Source: Opitutales bacterium
GTDB lineage: Bacteria; Verrucomicrobiota; Verrucomicrobiia; Opitutales; Intestinicryptomonadaceae
Reading direction: 5' to 3'
Assembly (NCBI GenBank): GCA_021641325.1
Contig: JAJXPD010000023.1
Span: 1 to 16,998 of the forward strand
Length of the DNA: 16,998 nt
The translations under genes and the position numbers were made by a program. Under the pieces are notes generated by a model that had not been told where the DNA came from, did not search any database, and worked only from the letters and a program-made list of their open reading frames with translations. Of this stretch, positions 7,334 through 13,617 are shown piece by piece (positions within the stretch are counted from its first letter, which is position 1; each line of letters begins with the position of its first letter).

Positions 7334-7356
7334 CGCAGGTCAAAAAATACCCGAAC

Positions 7357-7391
7357 GCGGAAGAACGCAATTTGCGCTTCCGCTTTTTTTT
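7357..7391 (+). terminator. Terminator of the rubredoxin/flavodiiron operon
   Basis: GCGGAAG (7357-7363) pairs with CTTCCGC (7377-7383), an inner CGCAA/TTGCG pair adds stability, and eight T follow (7384-7391). It starts 24 bases after the flavodiiron stop codon. Confidence 0.9.
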
Positions 7392-7417
7392 GCGCAATCA
7401 AGCAAAAGGCAATACGC

Positions 7418-7448
7418 AAAAAAAACGCGCGGAGAAAACCCGCGCGTT
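7418..7448 (-). terminator. Terminator of the GH28-like gene
   Basis: Read leftward, AACGCGCGG (7448-7440) pairs with CCGCGCGTT (7432-7424) around a 7-base loop, and the T run continues to 7418. With the rightward terminator at 7357-7391 it forms a back-to-back pair insulating the two convergent units. Confidence 0.88.
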
Positions 7449-7487
7449 CGCGTAAAACTTCGCATTCAAAGCGTCCGAAACGCCGCC

Positions 7488-8960
7488 CTACTTTATCGAA
7501 ACTCCCGACGTGTTGTTTTTGCCGAGCTCGAAATGCTTGTAGTCCGCGCCGATTTTTTCGCCGAAGTATTCGAAGTTTTCGAGGCTCAGGTTTTTCACGA
7601 ACGAATTTTCGTCGACGCCGTCGATGAAAATCGTCCCCTTGAAGTCGCCCTTTTTGCCGTACACTTTGAAGTTTTTAAGGGAGCAGTCGAAAACCTTGCC
7701 CGCCTTGTCGGAGTCGGCGTGTATTGTAAGCTTGATTTTGCGCGGATTGGCAATAAGCATGCACATGTCGTTCCCGTTCGAGCGCACGGTGATGTTTTCG
7801 AAGGAGACGTTGCGCATGGGCATGGCGTTTGCCGCCTGCAACCAGATTATGCCCTTCGACCAAAATGCCCGCGGGTCGCGGCAGTTGACGGCGTAGAACG
7901 GCACGTCGATGTTGCGCACTTTGATGTCCGCCATTTCCGACGCGGCGCACTCGAAGCCGATTCTGAAAATGTTGGCTATGTCCGTCCAGAACAGGCAGTT
8001 TTCTATCGAGATATTTTTGCACGGCAGGAACGCGCCGAACGCAGGCTTCCCCGAAATCACCGTGCCTACGGTGCTCTTCGCGCCGCCCATTCCCTTGACG
8101 GCGATGATGTCGTCCTGGGCGCGGGCGAAGACGTTTTTAATGGAGGCGTCGGAAGTGTTGCAGAGGTCGATTGCGTCATCGTTAATCATGCGCGAGGCGC
8201 AGAGCTTTACGTTGTCGATTTCCACGCCTTTGCTCGACCGCACGACGAACATCCAGCCCGACGGGTCTTTGCAGACGATGTCGCGCACGGAGAGGTTTTC
8301 GCATTTATCGAAGTCGAGCATGTTGCCCGTGCTGAAACGCTCCGACAGCTCGCCGCTCAAAATTCCGCGCCCGCGAACGGAGATGTTTTTGCCCGTCGCC
8401 CGAAGCCTCGACTTCACGACAGCCCCACCCGCGATATACAGCGTCTGGTTGTCGGAAAGCTTTATTTCGTCGGGAGTGTGCACGCCCGCGCCGAAGTACA
8501 CAACGTTTTTGTCGCCCGCTTTCGGCGCGTCCTTTTCGAGCGGATTGCCGAAGATTACAAGCGGCATGTTGCGCTCGTCGCGAATCACGACCGCGCTGAA
8601 CGGCGGCTTTGCGACGTCGAAAACAATCCTGCTCTTTTCAGAGACTTTCGCCTTTATGCGGTTCGGGAACAACTCCGCCTTGTCGAGGGGCTTGGCGGAT
8701 TTCACGGTAATTTCGGCGTCGCGGTCGAAATCGAACATCGCAAAGTAGTACTCGCCGCCCTCGAACTGCGGCGACAACGCCCTGTAAATATCCACGTTCT
8801 TTCCGTTGACGCTCACACTCCAGCTCGTCCGCGCCTTTTCCGACGCGGGCGCGGGGTAGGTTATTACTGTCGGCTCGGATTTTGCGCACGCGGCAAACGG
8901 CAAAACGAACAGCGCGGCAAGCGGCGCGAAGAGTTTTGTTAACATCATTTTTTTCATCAT
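7488..8960 (-). CDS. Exported GH28-like (polygalacturonase-type) right-handed beta-helix protein
   Basis: The 490-aa protein opens with a basic, hydrophobic signal (MMKKMMLTKLFAPLAAL) ending in PFAACA, either a lipoprotein cysteine or a signal peptidase I site. A ~110-residue beta-rich N-terminal region precedes a long beta-helix with repeating N-x-S/I-I turns (KNISVRGRGILSG, ENLSVRDI, VEIDNVKL, ASIKNVFA, KNISIENCLF). The GH28 acids have likely counterparts in NDDAID (~260-265) and AQDDIIAVK (~281-289), and NIFRIGFE resembles the RIK region, but the GHG histidine motif was not found. GH28 enzymes cleave galacturonosyl or rhamnosyl bonds by inversion. The start is the ATG at 8960, 8 bases from AGGGAG; a GTG at 8969 is in frame but too close to that site. 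It is convergent with the flavodiiron operon and downstream of GH36. Fold call good; substrate unknown. Confidence 0.75.
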   Translation of the reverse strand: MMKKMMLTKLFAPLAALFVLPFAACAKSEPTVITYPAPASEKARTSWSVSVNGKNVDIYRALSPQFEGGEYYFAMFDFDRDAEITVKSAKPLDKAELFPNRIKAKVSEKSRIVFDVAKPPFSAVVIRDERNMPLVIFGNPLEKDAPKAGDKNVVYFGAGVHTPDEIKLSDNQTLYIAGGAVVKSRLRATGKNISVRGRGILSGELSERFSTGNMLDFDKCENLSVRDIVCKDPSGWMFVVRSSKGVEIDNVKLCASRMINDDAIDLCNTSDASIKNVFARAQDDIIAVKGMGGAKSTVGTVISGKPAFGAFLPCKNISIENCLFWTDIANIFRIGFECAASEMADIKVRNIDVPFYAVNCRDPRAFWSKGIIWLQAANAMPMRNVSFENITVRSNGNDMCMLIANPRKIKLTIHADSDKAGKVFDCSLKNFKVYGKKGDFKGTIFIDGVDENSFVKNLSLENFEYFGEKIGADYKHFELGKNNTSGVSIK

Positions 8961-8968
8961 ATAATTCA

Positions 8969-8974
8969 CTCCCT
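8969..8974 (-). promoter_or_regulatory. Ribosome binding site that sets the GH28-like start
   Basis: AGGGAG on the reverse strand lies 8 bases before the ATG at 8960. It overlaps the upstream GTG at 8967-8969, so the longer in-frame start is unlikely. Confidence 0.65.
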
Positions 8975-9002
8975 GTATTTACATTCAATTTGTTGCTCAA
9001 AA

Positions 9003-9032
9003 AATAAATTCAGACGCGCAAAGGAAAGTCAA
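9003..9032 (-). promoter_or_regulatory. Possible promoter of the GH28-like gene
   Basis: On the reverse strand, TTGACT (9032-9027, 5 of 6) and TTTATT (9008-9003, 4 of 6) are 18 bases apart, giving a leader of about 35 bases. The -35 lies inside the inverted repeat listed at 9014-9047. Confidence 0.4.
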
Positions 9033-9047
9033 TAGCGTTTTGCGCGT
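9014..9047. repeat. 9-bp inverted repeat bracketing the -35 of the GH28-like promoter
   Basis: ACGCGCAAA (9014-9022) and TTTGCGCGT (9039-9047) are perfect inverted copies 16 bases apart. In leftward RNA they form a hairpin followed, six bases on, by a U-rich stretch, so it may be the late terminator of the GH36 transcript. It could also be a pair of operator half-sites around the promoter. Confidence 0.5.
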
Positions 9048-9123
9048 TTAAAGCGGTTCGGAATACTGACGGCGCGGCGGCAAGGATTGCCCTTAAAACC
9101 GCCGTTATCGCGGAGATTTTTTG

Positions 9124-9160
9124 CGTTTGCCGTTGTCCGATTTTTTCGTTTCGGCAAACG
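9124..9160. repeat. 9-bp inverted repeat just after the GH36 gene
   Basis: CGTTTGCCG (9124-9132) and CGGCAAACG (9152-9160) are perfect inverted copies with a 19-base loop, starting 8 bases past the GH36 stop. There is no T run after the stem in the leftward direction, so it is more likely an mRNA 3'-end hairpin than a classical terminator. The remainder of 8961-9168 shows no gene. Confidence 0.5.
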
Positions 9161-9168
9161 GAGTTCCG

Positions 9169-11196
9169 CTATCTGGGCGCGGCCATCTTTCTGTAAAACA
9201 CGAACTGGAAGTCGCGCGGGGGCAGGTCTATGCGCAGGTCTTTGAAGCTTTTGCCCGAAATATTCGTCTTCGAACCGTCTTTGTATTCCAGTTCGTACGT
9301 TGCGTTTTCGTCGATTGCCTGCGGGGAAATCCGCAAAAATTCGGCGGGGCTTTGCCGGCGGCGGAATGCCGCAATGAACCCCCCGCCCGATTCGGGGTCG
9401 TGCCCCTGATAGGCGCACCAATTTTCGAAGTTTTCGGGAGCCTGGGTAAGCCTGTAAAAATCGCGCGCAATGTATTTGCGTATGCGTTGAGCCCAGCCGA
9501 AATATTCGCGGAGAAGCGGAAGCCGCGACGCATCTTTCAGCGCCCCCGACGACACGAAAAAGCCGGCGTTCATCGCGCTTGCCATCGCGTATTGGTCGTC
9601 GAGGCTTGCGCCGTTGCCGCCCGTGTGCGAGGGCAACCAAGACGACAGGTAGAAAGTCTGTATTTGGTTCGATTCGGCCGCGCCGTCTATCCGCCAGCAT
9701 TGGGAATCGGAACGCCACACGACGAATGTGCGCGACATCGATTCGTAGTCGAGCCGCCTGCCGCCGCTTGCGCAGTTGTCGAACTGCATTTGCGGATATT
9801 TTTGTTTGAGCGCGTCCCAAAGTTTCAGAACACCCTCGGCGTGCTTGAGCATACCGATTCCCCTGCGGTTCGGAGATTTCGAGTCGAGCAGGTCGAATGC
9901 GGCGGACATAGTGTCGGCGGGCAGATTTGAGTCCATTCGCCAGACGTCTGCGCCGTTTTCTTCGAGGGTGTTGGAAAGCGTTTCGAACGCGTAGTTCCAT
10001 GCGTTTTTGTCGCCCAAGTTGAGGACGGCGCGGGAGTTGTCGGGAGATGGCGCAAGAAATTCGGGGTGTTCGCGCCAGAGCGGCGTTTGCGGCATTACGC
10101 GCTCGATTTCAATCCAGAGCGAAAATTTCATTCCCGCCGCGTTTGCGGCTTTTGCGAGAGGCAAAAGTTTTTGCGGGTGTACGTTTGTGTTTACGCGCCA
10201 ATCGCCCGCGTTTTGCATCCAGTCGCCGAAAGCGCCCTTTTTCTTCGGGACATGCGCGCCGCCGAACCAACCCGCGTCGACGCCGTACATCGAAAACGGC
10301 AGCTCGTGAACCCGCGCGAAGTCGGCGATGTTTACAAGCTTTTCGGTCGGAATGTTGCCGCCTATGCTCGTATATATAGGGGCGCAAACGGGCTTGCCGA
10401 CGGCGTCTTTGGGCGTCTTGTGTTCGAACACGAATTTGCGCCAAATGTTTTGGGCGCGATCGATGCGCATATTTTGGCGGCGCATTACGAGCACCGACGG
10501 CAAACTTACCGACTCTTCGGGATTCAGCGAAAAATCGCAGTCGGGAACGCCGATTTTAAGCGAGAAATTCCGCCTGTCTATTTCGAAGAGCGCGCTCCAG
10601 TTTCCGCACCCGCCGACGGCGAACAGCGCGCCGTTTAGCTCGTCGAAATCCGCGCCGAAATAGGGAAGCCAGACCGACGCGGGGTAGCCCGTTTTGTTTT
10701 CGAGCAGAAGGGAGTCGGACTGCGGGCGGCGTTCGAGCACTACGGTTTCTTCGGCGAAGTCAAACATTGTAGTTGCCGCGCCTTTCAATCTGCGGATTTT
10801 CACCTTGTCGCTTTTAATATTGTCGGGGTTGTTTTTCAGGATTAGCGAGTACACGCATAAGTCCGAAAGGTTTTTCGAAGCCGATTTTTTCGAAACGTTC
10901 CGCAGGGTGGTTTTGAATTCGGTTATCGGAAATTTTTTGTATCGGCGGATTTCCCTTTCCACTTGCAGCAGCCCGTCGGGCGAAGTGTAGACGAGCCGTT
11001 TCGCCGCGCATTCGGGAGTGTCTTCAAGCGGAGTTTCGGCGGGCGCGCCGAACGCAAGCTGTTCGCCTCCGTATTTTAGCGACGCCGACGCCGCTTCGGG
11101 CGCTTCGAAAAGCGGCGCATACTCCGCGGCGCGGGAAAACGCCGCGAAGATAGATGCGCCCGCAACGGCCAATATGGTGTGGATTGCTCTGTTCAT
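9169..11196 (-). CDS. Exported glycoside hydrolase family 36 (alpha-galactosidase-type)
   Basis: This 675-aa protein starts with a signal peptide (MNRAIHTILAVAGASIFAAF, likely cut near SRAA-EY), so it acts in the periplasm or outside. Residues ~25-265 form the beta-supersandwich usual before the GH36 barrel. The (beta/alpha)8 barrel (~270-580) shows YGVDAGWFGG (304-313), FSLWIEIERV (358-367), VWRMDSN (418-424) and DNCASGGRRLD (473-483) followed by VVWRSD (492-497). By family knowledge D422 is the nucleophile and D497 the acid/base, cleaving terminal alpha-galactosides with retention. The acid/base segment reads WRSDSQ rather than the common SDN, so specificity may differ, for example a related GH36 subgroup. 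A C-terminal beta domain ends the protein. It diverges from the oxidoreductase/uronate operon. The ATG at 11196 has no ribosome site; no alternative looks better. Family call firm; substrate likely but unproven. Confidence 0.85.
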   Translation of the reverse strand: MNRAIHTILAVAGASIFAAFSRAAEYAPLFEAPEAASASLKYGGEQLAFGAPAETPLEDTPECAAKRLVYTSPDGLLQVEREIRRYKKFPITEFKTTLRNVSKKSASKNLSDLCVYSLILKNNPDNIKSDKVKIRRLKGAATTMFDFAEETVVLERRPQSDSLLLENKTGYPASVWLPYFGADFDELNGALFAVGGCGNWSALFEIDRRNFSLKIGVPDCDFSLNPEESVSLPSVLVMRRQNMRIDRAQNIWRKFVFEHKTPKDAVGKPVCAPIYTSIGGNIPTEKLVNIADFARVHELPFSMYGVDAGWFGGAHVPKKKGAFGDWMQNAGDWRVNTNVHPQKLLPLAKAANAAGMKFSLWIEIERVMPQTPLWREHPEFLAPSPDNSRAVLNLGDKNAWNYAFETLSNTLEENGADVWRMDSNLPADTMSAAFDLLDSKSPNRRGIGMLKHAEGVLKLWDALKQKYPQMQFDNCASGGRRLDYESMSRTFVVWRSDSQCWRIDGAAESNQIQTFYLSSWLPSHTGGNGASLDDQYAMASAMNAGFFVSSGALKDASRLPLLREYFGWAQRIRKYIARDFYRLTQAPENFENWCAYQGHDPESGGGFIAAFRRRQSPAEFLRISPQAIDENATYELEYKDGSKTNISGKSFKDLRIDLPPRDFQFVFYRKMAAPR

Positions 11197-11269
11197 GGGG
11201 TAAAACTACCAGACGCGGCGTTTTTCTTCAAGCAAAATGCGCGCCCGCGTTGCATGGCAAAAAAAATGT

Positions 11270-11298
11270 TTGACAGAAGAAGGCGATTTTTAAATATT
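11270..11298 (+). promoter_or_regulatory. Probable promoter of the oxidoreductase/uronate operon
   Basis: A perfect TTGACA (11270-11275) is followed after 17 bases by AATATT (11293-11298, 4 of 6). Transcription would begin near 11305, within the palindrome at 11301-11314. The second half of the gap is A+T-rich, unlike the genes around it. No equally good leftward promoter for GH36 was seen in the 153-base gap (11197-11349). Confidence 0.55.
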
Positions 11299-11300
11299 TT

Positions 11301-11314
11301 CTCAATCGTTTGAG
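11301..11314. promoter_or_regulatory. Candidate LacI-family operator
   Basis: CTCAATCGTTTGAG is palindromic at 12 of 14 positions with a central CG. This layout (AA-N-CG-N-TT core) is typical of LacI/GalR-family operators. It covers the predicted start of transcription, where a bound repressor would block the operon. No regulator gene is in the window. Confidence 0.5.
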
Positions 11315-11349
11315 GTAAAAATTTTATAAATTCAGAAAAAGGCGAAACT

Positions 11350-12495
11350 ATGGTAAGATTTGCGGTAATAGGAATGGGCCCCATCGGCTCAATGCATGTT
11401 GACAACCTCATGGGAGGGAAAATCCCCGAAGCGGAAATCGCATGCGCATGCGAGCAGCGCCCCGTGGAAGACCCAAAATATGCGGGGCTTAAAATATACA
11501 AGGAGCTTGACGACATGCTCGCCGCCGGCGGCTTCGACGCGGTGATTGTTTCGACCCCATCGTTCACGCACTATCCGCTCGCAAAAAAGTGCCTCGAAGC
11601 GGGCTACCACACGCTCGTAGAAAAGCCAATCGCCCTCTGCACGGCGGACGCAATAGAGTTGCAAGAGTTTGCAAAAAAATGCGGAAAGAAGTGCGCAATC
11701 ATGCTCAACCAGCGCACGACCCCGCTCTACGCGCGAATCAAAGAGCTTATCGACAGCGGCGAAATCGGCAAAATCAACCGCGTTTCGTGGACGATGTCGA
11801 ACTGGTACAGACCCGACATCTACTTCCAGTCGAGCCCGTGGCGCGGGACGTGGAAGGGCGAGGCGGGCGGCGCGCTCATCAACCAGTCTATACACAACAT
11901 CGACATTTGGGCGTGGGCGTTCGGAATGCCCGAAAAGCTCCGCGCGTGGTGCAAATTCGGCAAATACCACGACATCGAAGTCGAGGACGAAGTAGTCTGC
12001 CACCTCGACCTCAAAGGCGGCGCGAGCGCGACTTTCATAACCTCCACGGGCGAATACCCCGGCGCAAACAGGCTTGAAATCGCGGGCGACAAGGCGTTTG
12101 TCGTGGCGGAAAACGACGCGCTTACAATCACGCGCTTTGAGGGCTCTTCGCTCTCGGAATACACCAGGGACACACTCTACATGTTCGGCTCGCCCGACAC
12201 AAAGACCGAAACCGAAACGTTCGACGGCAAAGGCGAACAGCACGTCGGCGTTCTCAAAAACTTCGCCCGCGCGATAGACTCGGACGGGCGGCTCGACTTC
12301 GACGCCTCGCAGGGCGAGCTTTCGCTCGAACTCGCAAACGCGATGCTGCTTTCGGCGTGGACCGACTCGGAGGTTTCGTTCCCGCTCGACCACGCGAAAT
12401 ACAAGAAGATGCTCGACGGGAAAATCGCGTCGTCGAAACTGCGCGACAAGCCGCGTCAGGGCGCGATTGTAGACTTCAAAAAATCCTTCAAATAA
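11350..12495 (+). CDS. Gfo/Idh/MocA family NAD(P)-dependent oxidoreductase (first of pair)
   Basis: The 381-aa protein has an N-terminal Rossmann domain with GMGPIG (8-13), a VIVSTPSFTHYPLA segment (65-78) and the family EKP motif (LVEKPIAL, 89-96, K92 as likely catalytic lysine). The C-terminal alpha/beta domain contains WRGTWKGEAGGALINQSIHNIDIW (164-187), where H182 and D185 match the usual substrate site. Members oxidise or reduce a hydroxyl/keto group on sugars, inositols or uronates with NAD(P). The substrate cannot be read off. It is first in the operon behind a regulated-looking promoter, with AAGG about 9 bases before the ATG. The second family member starts 27 bases after its stop. 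Family call very safe; role in uronate or galactoside breakdown is inferred from context. Confidence 0.92.
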   Translation: MVRFAVIGMGPIGSMHVDNLMGGKIPEAEIACACEQRPVEDPKYAGLKIYKELDDMLAAGGFDAVIVSTPSFTHYPLAKKCLEAGYHTLVEKPIALCTADAIELQEFAKKCGKKCAIMLNQRTTPLYARIKELIDSGEIGKINRVSWTMSNWYRPDIYFQSSPWRGTWKGEAGGALINQSIHNIDIWAWAFGMPEKLRAWCKFGKYHDIEVEDEVVCHLDLKGGASATFITSTGEYPGANRLEIAGDKAFVVAENDALTITRFEGSSLSEYTRDTLYMFGSPDTKTETETFDGKGEQHVGVLKNFARAIDSDGRLDFDASQGELSLELANAMLLSAWTDSEVSFPLDHAKYKKMLDGKIASSKLRDKPRQGAIVDFKKSFK

Positions 12496-12522
12496 ACGCA
12501 ACCCGCAAACGAAAGGCAGAAA

Positions 12523-13602
12523 ATGTCGAAACACGCAACGGGCTACGACTACGTCCCCGACGGGGGAGCGAAAGACAAAACCGTCGCCGACGGCGAGCTT
12601 AAATTCGCCGCCGCCGGGCTCGACCACGGACACATTTACGCAATGACGCAGGGCATGCTCAACGCGGGCGCGAACTGCGAATACGTCTGGGATACCGACG
12701 AAAAGCGCATTGCCGAATTCCTGAAACGCTTTCCCGACGTAAAGGTCGCGGAATCGCTCGGGCAGATTTTGGACGACCCGTCCGTAAGGCTCGTCGCCAA
12801 CGCGGGAATCCCCGCGCACAGGTTCGACATGGGCAAAACCGTCCTCGAAGCGGGCAAAAACTTCTTTGTGGACAAGCCGCCGTTCACGACCCTCGAACAG
12901 CTCGCCGAAGCGCGCGCTCTCGCCGCGAAGACGGGGCTTAAATACATGCCCTACTACGCCGAACGCGTCCACAACGAAGCCGCCGAACGCGCGAACGCGA
13001 TAATCAAAAGCGGCGGAATCGGGCGCGTGTTGCAGGTGCTCATCTTGGCTCCGCACAGGCTTTCGAAACGGGCGCGCCCTAAGTGGTTTTTCGAGCGCGG
13101 CGAATACGGCGGAATTTTGTGCGACATCGGCTCGCACCAGTTCGAGCAGTTCCTCGAATTTTCGGGCTGCGACGAGGCAAAGGTAAACTTCGCAAGGGTC
13201 GCCAACATGGACAACCCCGACACCCCCGAATTGCAGGACTTCGGCGAAGCGTCGGTCGAAATGGCGAACGGCGTTTCGGGCTACTGCCGAGTAGACTGGT
13301 TCACGCCCGACGGACTCCCCGTGTGGGGCGACGGCAGAACTTTCGTGCTCGGCACGGAGGGCTATGTGGAAATCCGCAAATACATAGACTTCTCGCGCGA
13401 GGGCAACCCGCCGCAGACGCTCTACTGGGCGAACAAAACTGGCGTCGAGCGCATGGACTGCCTCGGCGACGGATTCCCGTTCTTCGGAAAATTCGCCCGC
13501 GACGTTCTCGACGGAACGGAGACGGCGATGACGCAAAAACACGCGTTCGCGGCGGCGGAGCTTTCGCTCTCGGCGCAGGCGAAGGCGGAAGGCAAAATTT
13601 AG
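12523..13602 (+). CDS. Gfo/Idh/MocA family oxidoreductase (second of pair)
   Basis: The 359-aa protein begins with ~25 polar residues before the Rossmann strand ELKFAAAGLDHGHIYAM (25-41), where the glycine loop reads GLDHGH rather than GxGxxG. The lysine motif is VDKPP (116-120, K118) instead of EKP, and the C-terminal domain has GGILCDIGSHQFEQF (196-210) with H205 at the substrate site. These variants occur in Gfo/Idh subgroups linked to carbohydrate operons. It is clearly distinct from the first copy, so the two probably act on different substrates or in sequence, for instance an oxidation and a later reduction. A good ribosome site (AAAGG, ~8 bases upstream) supports the ATG at 12523. The transporter gene follows 15 bases after the stop. 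Exact reaction unknown. Confidence 0.9.
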   Translation: MSKHATGYDYVPDGGAKDKTVADGELKFAAAGLDHGHIYAMTQGMLNAGANCEYVWDTDEKRIAEFLKRFPDVKVAESLGQILDDPSVRLVANAGIPAHRFDMGKTVLEAGKNFFVDKPPFTTLEQLAEARALAAKTGLKYMPYYAERVHNEAAERANAIIKSGGIGRVLQVLILAPHRLSKRARPKWFFERGEYGGILCDIGSHQFEQFLEFSGCDEAKVNFARVANMDNPDTPELQDFGEASVEMANGVSGYCRVDWFTPDGLPVWGDGRTFVLGTEGYVEIRKYIDFSREGNPPQTLYWANKTGVERMDCLGDGFPFFGKFARDVLDGTETAMTQKHAFAAAELSLSAQAKAEGKI

Positions 13603-13617
13603 AAAAAAACAAATACC

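Noticed and set aside
8961..8969. GTG start at 8969 for the GH28-like gene
   Set aside because: It overlaps the AGGGAG ribosome site; the ATG at 8960 has correct spacing.
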